A DNA stretch of 38,546 nt from Acetobacteraceae bacterium. GTDB taxonomy: Bacteria; Pseudomonadota; Alphaproteobacteria; Acetobacterales; Acetobacteraceae. The position numbers were made by a program, and so were the translations under genes. Each line of letters opens with the position of its first letter. Position 1 is the stretch's first letter. The stretch lies in the NCBI GenBank assembly GCA_003151425.1, contig PLXO01000286.1, forward strand, positions 273 to 38,818, written 5' to 3'. The notes beneath the pieces are model-generated. The model saw only the letters and a list, made by a program, of their open reading frames with translations, was not told the origin of the DNA and did not search any database. Below, piece after piece: positions 23,392 through 30,460 of the stretch.

Positions 23392-23414
23392 TCGTTAGAG
23401 ACGGAGTAGACACC

Positions 23415-24398
23415 ATGGCTCAACACTTCCTCCTTTCCAGCCGCGCCAAGACGCTCTCCCTGGCCGCTGCCATGCGGATGACGGATGAGGAAGCCGAGGC
23501 GGCTTTCCGCTCAATCCGTTGGGCCGCGACTGACGGCAAGCCGGTATGCCCGCACTGCGAATGCCCGACCGTCTATGAAGCCCGGCGCCCGAACGGTGCC
23601 AGCCGGTATCGGTGCAAGGCGTGCCGCAAGGACTTCTCAGTGACCAGCGGCACGCTGTTCGCCTGGCACAAGCTGCCGGTCCGCACCTATCTCGCGGCCA
23701 TCGCGGTGTTCTGCAACGAGGTAAAGGGCAAGTCCGCCCTGGCGTTGTCCCGCGATCTGGGGTCGGCCTACATGACCGCCTTCGTCCTGAGTCACAAAAT
23801 CCGCGAGGCCATGGCGTCGGAACTCAAGGGCATGACGGTCGGCGGCCCCGGCCGGACGGCAGAGATCGACGGCGGGTATTTCGGCGGGTACGTCAAGCCG
23901 GCCAATTACAAGGAGAACCGCCGGGATCGGCGCTTCGCCAAGAACCAGAACGGAAAGCGCCAAGTGGTCGTGGTGGTCCGCGAGCGCGAGGGGCGGACGC
24001 TGCCGGCGGTGTTCAAGTCGGAGAGTGCCGCGCTGGGCTTCATCGTCAACCGCGTCGCCAAGGGCACGGAATTGGTCGCAGACGAAGCCAATAGCTGGAA
24101 CGACCTACAGTCGCGGTTTGCGATGCAGCGGATCGACCATCAGGCCGCGTATTCCGATCGTGGCGTCTACAGCAACGGGGCGGAAAGCTTTTTCAGCCGT
24201 ATGCGCCGGGGAGAGATCGGCCATCATCACCACGCCGCTGGGCCGTATCTGGTCCGGTATGCCCAGGAGTCGGCTTGGCGCGAGGATCACCGGCGCGTTG
24301 ACAACGGCCGGCAGGTCCAGGGTGTCATGGGGCTGGCGATGGGGGCGCCGGTGTCGGTGGACTGGTGCGGGTACTGGCAGCGGGCGCAGCGGCCGTAA
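23415..24398 (+). CDS. IS1595-family transposase
   Basis: The protein has about 327 residues. The N-terminal zinc ribbon reads CPHCECPTVYEARRPNGASR then YRCKACRKDFSVTSGT. The DDE domain carries TAEIDGGYFGGYVK (first Asp), ELVADEANSWNDL (second), and YSNGAESFFSRMRRGEIGHH (final Glu/Asn region). All are hallmarks of IS1595 (DDE_Tnp_IS1595). The sequence is intact. GGAG lies 9 bp before the ATG. It probably mobilises the surrounding 4.3-kb element. Confidence 0.92.
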   Translation: MAQHFLLSSRAKTLSLAAAMRMTDEEAEAAFRSIRWAATDGKPVCPHCECPTVYEARRPNGASRYRCKACRKDFSVTSGTLFAWHKLPVRTYLAAIAVFCNEVKGKSALALSRDLGSAYMTAFVLSHKIREAMASELKGMTVGGPGRTAEIDGGYFGGYVKPANYKENRRDRRFAKNQNGKRQVVVVVREREGRTLPAVFKSESAALGFIVNRVAKGTELVADEANSWNDLQSRFAMQRIDHQAAYSDRGVYSNGAESFFSRMRRGEIGHHHHAAGPYLVRYAQESAWREDHRRVDNGRQVQGVMGLAMGAPVSVDWCGYWQRAQRP

Positions 24399-24698
24399 GG
24401 CGACCAGCCGAGATGCTTCGCCCCGATTCGCGATGCCTGGATTTCAGTGGGTGAAAATTCGCGCGCGCGCCGCTATCAATTTTTGGACTCTTTTCAATGA
24501 GTTATGAGATTCTGGGGAATCTCAATGGGTTATCCCGCAAACTTCTATTGCAATATTCCTCAACCCGCTCCTACAAGCTACCTGCGACACGGTGAATCTC
24601 CTTGCCGTGCCCGACCGGTTCGCCAATCGCCGGGACGTGGATCAGAGGGGAGCCGGGTGGAGTCCCTCCGCAATCATGGGGTGAGTGCAGGGCAGCGC
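24399..24698. other. cargo intergenic region with a perfect hairpin
   Basis: I see no convincing gene in this region. At 24676-24707 ATGGGGTGAG pairs exactly with CTCACCCCAT around 12 bases. The hairpin straddles the stop codon of the convergent gene at 24699 and has no T-run. Around 24440-24550 the sequence is richer in A and T than its surroundings. Confidence 0.4.
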
Positions 24699-25220
24699 TC
24701 ACCCCATTAGTTCTGCGGCACCCTCGTGGTAGCGGATCACCGTCCCCGTACGCGTTGCCCTGCGCAGTTTTGACCGGATGTAAAATGGTCGGGCGCGAAA
24801 GAACGTCACAACCCAACACTCTGTTCCCCACTTCGTAGATTTTAGCACCAATACGAACGAACCACCGAAGACTTCGTCGTCATCATAACAAAATTCTAGT
24901 TGATTATCCTTGAATCTTACACACCAGCCGTGATCTACAGCACGCTGTATTAGAGAAAAGTGCTCATAACGAAGTCTGTGCTCGGTCATTATTTTGCGGG
25001 CGCGATCTCTGGTTATCTGGATGTTGATTGATGAGCATCCCATCTTGACTCCGAGTTCAGCCGGTAGCGAGGCAATTGTCGTTGGCGATGCCAAACGGCC
25101 ATCAATGAAACGGACAAACTGTCGCGGATGCAGTCTCATAGCTCCATGCCGATTCGCTTCGTCTGAGGCTACCCGGACGAGAAGCGTGTCGCATATCACA
25201 ACCCGAACGAGTCGCAACAT
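24699..25220 (-). CDS. cargo: hypothetical protein
   Basis: The 173-residue protein has no recognised domain. The composition is that of a soluble globular protein: MLRLVRVVICDTLLVRVASD, INIQITRDRARKIMTEHRLR, then an acidic stretch (FCYDDDEVFGG) and VVTFFRARPFYIRSKLRR. Base composition (AT-rich, with CAATTG and AATTCTAG-type runs) differs from neighbouring genes, which fits foreign cargo. The stop codon lies inside a perfect hairpin (24676-24707). Confidence 0.5.
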   Translation of the reverse strand: MLRLVRVVICDTLLVRVASDEANRHGAMRLHPRQFVRFIDGRLASPTTIASLPAELGVKMGCSSINIQITRDRARKIMTEHRLRYEHFSLIQRAVDHGWCVRFKDNQLEFCYDDDEVFGGSFVLVLKSTKWGTECWVVTFFRARPFYIRSKLRRATRTGTVIRYHEGAAELMG

Positions 25221-25390
25221 TTAGGATACTGGATTTAGTAGGCAGCGCCCGGCACTGGTCTGGAAACACTTGACGCGACTTCGGGCGCGGGTGGTATCCA
25301 GACGGTGACGGACAGCATCGCCGCCCGATTCGGACCCCCCACACCTCGTTGAGCGCCGAGGCAAGGGGCCTCGGACAAGGAGGTGATGAT

Positions 25391-25501
25391 ATGTCCCGTC
25401 CAAGCAGCGAAAAGCAGGTATTCGTTCGCGAATACCTGCGCTTCCGCTTCAACCGCTGGGAGTGCGTTACAGCGCACTTCCGGAGCCTGCCCTGCCGTTA
25501 G
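25391..25501 (+). CDS. 36-residue small protein with ideal translation and termination signals
   Basis: AAGGAGGTGAT, a full anti-16S match, stands 4-5 bp before the ATG. The product starts MSRPSSEKQVFVREYLRFRF and continues NRWECVTAHFRSLPCR; it is basic and rich in Arg and Phe. A 6-bp hairpin (CGAGGC/GCCTCG) lies just upstream of the ribosome site. The last codons fall inside a REP-like palindrome (25481-25507). A strong terminator follows at 25527. No known family can be claimed. Confidence 0.55.
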   Translation: MSRPSSEKQVFVREYLRFRFNRWECVTAHFRSLPCR

Positions 25502-25507
25502 GCGGGG
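25481..25507 (+). repeat. REP-like palindrome related to class A
   Basis: CGGAGCCTGCCCTGCCGTTA followed by GGCGGGG has the same CGGAGCCTGCCC opening and GGCGGGG closing as the class A copies in the IS block 22 kb away. Its loop differs (TGCCGTTA for TGCGAA). It supplies the last five codons and the stop of the small ORF. Confidence 0.6.
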
Positions 25508-25526
25508 ATCGTGCCTACCTCAACTT

Positions 25527-25553
25527 GGCCGCCCTTCGGGGCGGCCTTTTTTT
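25527..25553 (+). terminator. rho-independent terminator
   Basis: GGCCGCCC, loop TTCG, GGGCGGCC, then seven T. A perfect 8-bp stem on the most stable tetraloop type, 25 bp after the small ORF. Confidence 0.92.
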
Positions 25554-25610
25554 CGTTCGGGCACAGTGACACGGCACCCCTCGGTCGTCAAGCCAGAATT
25601 GACCTAAAAG

Positions 25611-25650
25611 TAGACCATTGTTAGGCCAGACTTAGGCCACTTTCAGGCCG
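25611..25650 (+). promoter_or_regulatory. four 7-bp iterons with 11-bp period
   Basis: TAGACCA (25611), TAGGCCA (25622), TAGGCCA (25633) and CAGGCCG (25644) are spaced exactly 11 bp, on one face of the helix. They end 25 bp before the start of the RHH-like gene. TTGACC at 25599 could be a -35, placing the second iteron over the -10. This is a layout expected for autoregulation. Confidence 0.55.
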
Positions 25651-25675
25651 AGCGGTCGTCGGGTAAGGTGATCGG

Positions 25676-25888
25676 ATGTCCGTTACGGAATCACCAGACC
25701 CGGCCAGAAAGCAGGTAAAGTGCACCCTGTCCCTTGTGACGATCCGGTATCTGGTGGCGCTGTCGAGAAGGGGAACGCACGGAAGGGGTGTCTCCGGGGT
25801 GATGACAGCACTCATTGAACAAGGAGTCCGAGAAGCGTTTGAGAAGGGCTACATCCCGCTATTCGAGGATACGGGTGATCACTCCTAA
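25676..25888 (+). CDS. cargo: ribbon-helix-helix-like small protein
   Basis: The protein has 70 residues. KQVKCTLSLVTIRYLVALSR gives a short strand then a helix, and GVSGVMTALIEQGVREAFEK gives a second helix, the pattern of RHH (CopG/Arc-like) DNA-binding proteins. AAGGTGAT precedes the ATG. The upstream iterons fit cooperative binding by such a protein. Its 3' end overlaps the convergent gene at 25859 by 30 bp. Confidence 0.55.
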   Translation: MSVTESPDPARKQVKCTLSLVTIRYLVALSRRGTHGRGVSGVMTALIEQGVREAFEKGYIPLFEDTGDHS

Positions 25889-26383
25889 GCTGCCGGCCGG
25901 CCGAGAGGAGGGAACCGTGCTATGAGGCACGACCTGCTGCCCTGTCGCCAACCCCCACCGCGCAGTCGCCCCGTTCCCGACCTTCCGCACGACGCCCCGC
26001 CCCAGCATCGCCGTCAGCGTCCACGTAAACCGCCGCGCAAAGTCGTCCCGAACGTCGGCGTCCGCCAAGTCCAGCCCCTTGTCCTGCATCGCCCGCCACA
26101 CGATCGTCTCGACGGTGACGTATTCGCCGTCCGCCTCGCGAAGTGCGTCCTGGCACCGGCCGGTCAACTCGCCACTGGCGAAGTGAGCCGACCGGACGAA
26201 TACGGAGAGCCGCCGCCTCGCCTGGGTCAGGCCCGGGGCGAACAAGCCGAGGGTCGCGTCAAGCTGGGCAAGCTGGGTGCGCCGCTGGCGGACCTGGTAC
26301 TCAAGGTCCGAGATGCCTTCCTCTAGCTCGGTGCGCTTGGCTAAAAGACCGGCTATAACTGGTTCGTCTGCCATGCGGAGCAT
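25859..26383 (-). CDS. cargo: coiled-coil protein with possible winged helix
   Basis: The protein has about 174 residues (171 from the second ATG at 26374). The N-terminal part (GLLAKRTELEEGISDLEYQV and RQRRTQLAQLDATLGLF) is a predicted coiled coil. The rest (ELTGRCQDALREADGEYVTV, ETIVWRAMQDKGLDLADADV, LTAMLGRGVVRKVGNGATAR) resembles a winged helix in which a beta wing follows the recognition helix. Similar proteins are common hypotheticals in alphaproteobacteria. Neither start has a clear ribosome site. It begins 36 bp from the right inverted repeat. Confidence 0.55.
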   Translation of the reverse strand: MLRMADEPVIAGLLAKRTELEEGISDLEYQVRQRRTQLAQLDATLGLFAPGLTQARRRLSVFVRSAHFASGELTGRCQDALREADGEYVTVETIVWRAMQDKGLDLADADVRDDFARRFTWTLTAMLGRGVVRKVGNGATARWGLATGQQVVPHSTVPSSRPAGSLGVITRILE

Positions 26384-26605
26384 GGTAGGGAATCAGCGGA
26401 CGGCGGTCGCCGGAGCCGTGGTGGCGGTTGCTAGATAATACCGGCCTATTGCGGTATCATGTAGCAACGACCCAGTCGCCGCGACGAGCTCCGGCCCACC
26501 TCTCCGGTGGGTAACGTGCAGTACCAATAGCACCGGGCACCAGGCAGTGGCCGGACGCTTTGCTCGGCGACCCAGGTTCTCTAGAAATCGGCGTCCCACC
26601 GAACG

Positions 26606-27277
26606 GTGCCCCGGCTAGTGACAGCCCTTCTGCGCATCCCATTTGGCCTTGATCGCCTGCCGCGCTCCATCGGTGTCGACGACCCGCGCCTGCCGGCCGC
26701 CCCCGCCGGCCCCGGTCCGTTGCGCCTCAACACTGAATCCGTGCCCCTGACCGCGATGCCGGAGGCGGCCGGCGACCACGCCGCACGTGTCGCTGCTGCG
26801 GTGGATTGGCTGGTCTTCCAGTGTGGCGACTACGCCCCGCTGCGCCGGCGTTTCATCACGGCCTACTTCGCTTTTATCGTCGCGGAGCTCGACGCCCACC
26901 GCGCGGACCTCGCCGCTGACCTTGCCCGCTACGACGGTCTCTACACACCGGACGACTGGCTGTGGTCCGCCCTACGCCCTCTGCCCCGCGCCTGGCTGGC
27001 CAGCCCCAGCGGCCCACTGTCGGCGGAGATCGCGTTCTGGGACGGCACGCAGCCCCTCGCGATCGAGCTATCCGCGCGCGAGTCGCCCCGCCAAGTGGCC
27101 CTGCACGCCGCAGGCCTTCCAGTGCTGCGGATCGGGCCGGACGTCCTGGCCGACCCGGCAGCACTCGGCGCCCTGCTCCCCACAACATTCCACGGCTTCT
27201 GGCGCGGACAGACCTTGCCCGCCAGCCCGTTCCGCCGCCCGGTCCCGCGCGGTATGCTCGACGCCGCTACAGCGTGA
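26606..27277 (+). CDS. hypothetical protein
   Basis: The protein has 223 residues from GTG at 26606, or 218 from GTG at 26621; neither has a strong ribosome site. There is no signal peptide. Recognisable blocks are VAAAVDWLVFQCGDYAPLRR, TAYFAFIVAELDAHRADLAA, TPDDWLWSALRPLPRAWL and AEIAFWDGTQPLAIELSARE, followed by a hydrophobic VLRIGPDVL. The FWDG...AIEL...VLRI order faintly recalls a PD-(D/E)xK nuclease core, but the Lys is not seen and I do not claim it. The 3' end overlaps the convergent LVIVD gene by 11 bp. Confidence 0.55.
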   Translation: MPRLVTALLRIPFGLDRLPRSIGVDDPRLPAAPAGPGPLRLNTESVPLTAMPEAAGDHAARVAAAVDWLVFQCGDYAPLRRRFITAYFAFIVAELDAHRADLAADLARYDGLYTPDDWLWSALRPLPRAWLASPSGPLSAEIAFWDGTQPLAIELSARESPRQVALHAAGLPVLRIGPDVLADPAALGALLPTTFHGFWRGQTLPASPFRRPVPRGMLDAATA

Positions 27278-28475
27278 GCGCCAGCACGTACAGCCCGCCA
27301 GCGAAACGATCAACCGCATAGACCAGCCGGTTCTCGTCGACATACACGTCATTGATCATCGCTGCCTTCATCGGCGAGCCCTCGGGTGCCGGCGGGATAT
27401 ACGACGCCACTTCCTTGGGCTGCAGCGGATCGGTAATGTCGTGCACCCGCAACCCGCCGCCGAAATACGTGCCGAACACCAGCGTGTCGGAGTGGTATGA
27501 CGGTCCCGGCCGGTTCTCATGCAGGTTGTGCGCGCCGTAGCGCCCGCCGATTGCGTAGTCCTCCATCGGCGGCAGCGGTAGCGTGGCGATCGAGATCAGG
27601 TTGTCCTCCCGCCGCGCATCCAGCAACCAGACCAGCTTTGGCCAGTCGGCGCCTTCCGTCCGAACGCACTCGTCGCTCACCACCAGCAGGTCGCGGTCGA
27701 ACAGCGGCATGACGGTGTGGGTGAAGCCGGGGAATGGGGGGTGCGGGTTCCAGTGGCCCACCAGCTTCGGCGCGCCGATATCCGAGATGTCGAGCACACA
27801 GGCGCCGCCGTCGATGTAGCCGACATAGGCGCGGTCCGGCCGTTCCGGATAGACATTGGTGTTATGCGCCCGCCAGCCGGTGTCGAACTTCGGATGACGC
27901 GGCACCGGCGGCGCGGCGTCGCGCTCTTCGGTGCCGGGATACCACCAGCGTCCCAGCTCGCGCGGCTTGATCGGATCGGTGACGTCGATCGCGCGGTAGC
28001 ACTGGTCGTCGCGCAGATTGCGTGGCATGAAATCGGCCGCGCCGCTGGAGCAGTGGATTGTCTTGCCGTCGACGAACCAAAGCTGGTGCACGCCGCGCGA
28101 ACGCGGGCCGGAACAATCGAAGAAGCTGATGCTGCGCGGCTGCTCCGGGGTCGAGATGTCGAACAGCTCGATCCCCGCCGGCGTCGCGCCGTGCGTGCCC
28201 GTCTGATACGCGACCGCCATGATATCGCCGCACACCTCCAGCGAGTTGGAGCGCACGTTACGGTGCGGCAGCTCGGTCTGCAGGATCATGCGCGGCTTCG
28301 TCGGGTCAGTGACGTCGACGCCCGTAAAATTCTTCGGCGCGCACTCGTGTGCCATCCATAGGATGCGCCGCCCGTCTGGCCTGACTTGCAAGCTCACGCC
28401 CTCGCCGACGTTGCCGGCATTGCCCAGCGTGTCGTGCGCCAGCAGGCGGAAATTGTGCGCTTCCGGTTGCGCCAT
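27267..28475 (-). CDS. LVIVD-repeat beta-propeller-like protein
   Basis: This 402-residue protein has repeated units of the type FTGVDVTDPTKPRMI, GIELFDISTPEQPRSI, YRAIDVTDPIKPRELG, GACVLDISDIGAPKLVG and LRVHDITDPLQPKEVA, the pattern of LVIVD repeats that build a propeller. There is no signal peptide (start MAQPEAHNFRLLAHDTLGNA). A His/Cys-containing segment (HQLWFVDGKTIHCSSGAADF) may bind metal or substrate. GGAGGA precedes the ATG at 28475. It is divergent from the CobW-like GTPase with 45 bp between starts, so the two may be co-regulated. The exact function is unknown. Confidence 0.75.
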   Translation of the reverse strand: MAQPEAHNFRLLAHDTLGNAGNVGEGVSLQVRPDGRRILWMAHECAPKNFTGVDVTDPTKPRMILQTELPHRNVRSNSLEVCGDIMAVAYQTGTHGATPAGIELFDISTPEQPRSISFFDCSGPRSRGVHQLWFVDGKTIHCSSGAADFMPRNLRDDQCYRAIDVTDPIKPRELGRWWYPGTEERDAAPPVPRHPKFDTGWRAHNTNVYPERPDRAYVGYIDGGACVLDISDIGAPKLVGHWNPHPPFPGFTHTVMPLFDRDLLVVSDECVRTEGADWPKLVWLLDARREDNLISIATLPLPPMEDYAIGGRYGAHNLHENRPGPSYHSDTLVFGTYFGGGLRVHDITDPLQPKEVASYIPPAPEGSPMKAAMINDVYVDENRLVYAVDRFAGGLYVLALTL

Positions 28476-28520
28476 GGCAGATCCTCCGTGATTGTGCGGG
28501 TGCGCCACCGGGAGGGACGG

Positions 28521-29537
28521 ATGCCGTCGGACCACGCGGCGAACACGATACCGGTTACGATCATCACCGGCTTCCTGGGGAGCGGCAAGACCACGCTGCT
28601 GAACCGGCTGCTGAAGGCGCCATCGCTCGCCGACACCGTGGTGATCGTCAACGAGTTCGGTGCGGTCGGGCTGGATCACCTGCTGATCGAGCGGGCGATC
28701 GAGGACGCGGTGCTGCTCAAGAACGGCTGCATCTGCTGCACCGTCAGCGGCGACATCGCCGATACCCTGCACACGCTGTGGCGCCGCCTCGCGGAGGGCG
28801 TGCTGCCGCCGTTCCGGCGCATCGCGATCGAGACCACGGGCCTCGCCGACCCCGCGCCGGTGGTGCACGCGCTGCTGGGCGGCCCGGAGGCGCAGTATGC
28901 CTGCCGGCTGGACGGCATCGTCACGACGGTGGACGCGTTCCACGGGCCAGGCCAGCTCGACCGACAGGAAGAGGCGCGGCGGCAGGTGGCGATGGCTGAT
29001 CGCATCCTGCTGACCAAGACCGACCTCGCGGGTGCAGCGTCCATTGCGATGGTCACAGAACGGATCATCGGGCTGAACCCGGCCGCGCCGCTGCGCCACG
29101 TCGTTGCCGGGGCGATTGATCCGGCCGAGGTGTTCGATCTCGGTCCGGACATTGCCGCGACCGAGGCGCGGTTGGCGCAATGGCTGCGCCCGTTCGACCG
29201 TGACCCGCATCATGGCCATCGGCATCATCCGTTCCGGCATGACGACGAGATCGCCTCCGTCGTACTACGTCACGGCCGACCGATCGAATGGTCATCCTTG
29301 GAAGCCTGGTTGGACTCTGTGCTGTCACTGCGCGGCGATCGCGTGCTGCGCTTGAAAGGCCTGGTGCGGGTGACCGGTCACGACCGGCCGATCGTGCTAC
29401 AGGGCGTGCACCATGTGCTGCACCCGCCGGTATTCCTGGAACGCGACGTCGCGCCCGGTGGGTCGCAGATCGTGCTGATTGCCAGGGGGTTGTCGGTGTC
29501 CGGCCTGCGTGCGAGCTTCGCCGCCGCGATGGCGTGA
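28521..29537 (+). CDS. CobW/COG0523 (G3E) GTPase, putative metal chaperone
   Basis: The protein has 338 residues. The P-loop is TIITGFLGSGKTTLLNRLL, and VIVNEFGAVGLDHLLIE is the switch region. The metal motif of the family is GCICC in LLKNGCICCTVSGDI. TTGLADP and LLTKTDLAGA complete the GTPase. A His-rich segment (DPHHGHRHHPFRHDDE) before the C-terminal CobW_C domain suggests zinc or another transition metal. Such GTPases insert or deliver metal to client proteins. The LVIVD protein on the other side of the shared promoter region could be a client, which is inference. ATG at 28521 has GGAGGGA upstream; codons before it overlap the divergent gene. Confidence 0.9.
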   Translation: MPSDHAANTIPVTIITGFLGSGKTTLLNRLLKAPSLADTVVIVNEFGAVGLDHLLIERAIEDAVLLKNGCICCTVSGDIADTLHTLWRRLAEGVLPPFRRIAIETTGLADPAPVVHALLGGPEAQYACRLDGIVTTVDAFHGPGQLDRQEEARRQVAMADRILLTKTDLAGAASIAMVTERIIGLNPAAPLRHVVAGAIDPAEVFDLGPDIAATEARLAQWLRPFDRDPHHGHRHHPFRHDDEIASVVLRHGRPIEWSSLEAWLDSVLSLRGDRVLRLKGLVRVTGHDRPIVLQGVHHVLHPPVFLERDVAPGGSQIVLIARGLSVSGLRASFAAAMA

Positions 29538-29559
29538 CCCTACGGAGGCGGCGTCCCGT

Positions 29560-29625
29560 CGACATCACGCACGCCGGCTTCACCTTCACCGACTTTCGGT
29601 TGCAATCGGGCGAGACGCTATCCTG
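29560..29625 (+). pseudogene. possible remnant of a MetX-like alpha/beta hydrolase
   Basis: After the GTPase stop a frame reads HAGFTFTDFRLQSGETL, like the xFxLxDFRFQSGETLPELRL opening of homoserine acetyltransferase-like hydrolases. Similarity stops after about 17 residues and no hydrolase core follows. It may be a deletion remnant or chance. The rest of 29538-29797 shows nothing else. Confidence 0.25.
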
Positions 29626-29797
29626 GGCGACCGAATTGCGTGATGTCGCGCGGGGCCGCCTGGCTTCGGCCGGACGAACGCCATGTCAGGCCGAGGCGCG
29701 CGGCTATATCCGGACCCATACATGACCGCGGCCGGTGAACGGGCGCCGTCGCGGCAGGATTTCATCCGCCGGTCCGGTGAGGCCACGTGGCACGAGG

Positions 29798-30442
29798 TCA
29801 CATCGGTCCCCCCGCCAGGCCGAGGCTCTGCAAATACAGCAGCACCCCGGCCTCGAGCAGCTCCTCCGGCGCCATAGGCAGCTTCCGTCGCGACGGGTCC
29901 GCGCGCACGAACAGCGACGCGATCCCGTGTGATAACGCCCAGATATGGAGTGCCATCATCAGCGACGGTGGCCGACGGCCAGGTGGGAGCGCGGCCGCCA
30001 GTCGCTCCGCCGCCTCGCGCAGCACGCCGAAGGCGTGATCCGCGGCAGCCGACAAGCCGGGGTGGGCGGTGAAATCGATCCGCGCCTCGAACATCGCCGC
30101 GTAGTAGGCCGGCTCGTCACGCGCGAAGGCGAGGTAGGCGCGGCCCACCGACTCGAAGGCGCGCACCCGCTGCGGCTTGCCGTCATTCCACGCCGCGGCC
30201 AGCGCCGCGGTGAAGCGTTCGAACCCGCGCAACGCCACCTCGGCGATCAGCGCCTCGGCGTCACGGAAATGCCGGTAGGGCGCCGCCGGGCTGACACCGG
30301 CCAGACGCGCCGCCTCCGCGATGGTGAACCCGGCTGGCCCTTTGTCGGCGATCAGCGCCAGCGCGGCCTCCACCAACGCCTCGCGCAGATTGCCGTGGTG
30401 ATAGCCGCGGCGTTCGAACCCACCCTGGGATGACCAGCTCAT
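29798..30442 (-). CDS. TetR/AcrR family regulator (WHG-type C-terminus)
   Basis: This 214-residue repressor has an N-terminal DNA-binding domain: RRGYHHGNLREALVEAALAL, then GFTIAEAARLAGVSPAAPYR, then HFRDAEALIAEVALRGFERF. The C-terminal ligand domain (AYLAFARDEPAYYAAMFEAR ... LWALSHGIASL-like) is of the WHG/TetR_C_33 type. The ligand is unknown. The start ATG lies within a CATGTGA-N7-TTACATT palindrome, expected for autorepression, and has no Shine-Dalgarno sequence, so the transcript may be leaderless. The same palindrome type precedes the DUF2852 gene. Confidence 0.88.
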   Translation of the reverse strand: MSWSSQGGFERRGYHHGNLREALVEAALALIADKGPAGFTIAEAARLAGVSPAAPYRHFRDAEALIAEVALRGFERFTAALAAAWNDGKPQRVRAFESVGRAYLAFARDEPAYYAAMFEARIDFTAHPGLSAAADHAFGVLREAAERLAAALPPGRRPPSLMMALHIWALSHGIASLFVRADPSRRKLPMAPEELLEAGVLLYLQSLGLAGGPM

Positions 30443-30460
30443 GTGACGACGTTTTACATT
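30440..30460 (-). promoter_or_regulatory. palindromic site at the tetR start
   Basis: CATGTGA-N7-TTACATT on the plus strand shares the right half and the 7-bp spacing exactly, and five of seven bases of the left half, with the operator at 22059-22079. It covers the first codon of tetR. Confidence 0.45.

Larger units (their letters stand above)
22114..26442. mobile_element. IS1595-type transposon with cargo genes
   Basis: The first 24 bases (GGTATTATCTAGCAACCGCC then ACCA) are repeated exactly, inverted, at 26419-26442. GGCCTATTGC stands directly outside both ends (22104-22113 and 26443-26452) as a 10-bp direct repeat. IS1595 elements usually give 8 bp, so the target duplication is odd. Inside are an IS1595-type transposase, a DUF6471 gene and five further genes with no relation to transposition. 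Some IS1595 groups (ISNwi1, ISNha5) are known to carry passenger genes. Just outside the right end a diverged copy of the terminal sequence (GGTATCATGTAGCAAC, 26453-26468) follows. Confidence 0.75.

Noticed and set aside
26953..27160. PD-(D/E)xK nuclease core in the hypothetical protein at 26606
   Set aside because: The spacing is suggestive, but the motif lysine is missing and no other nuclease feature is seen.
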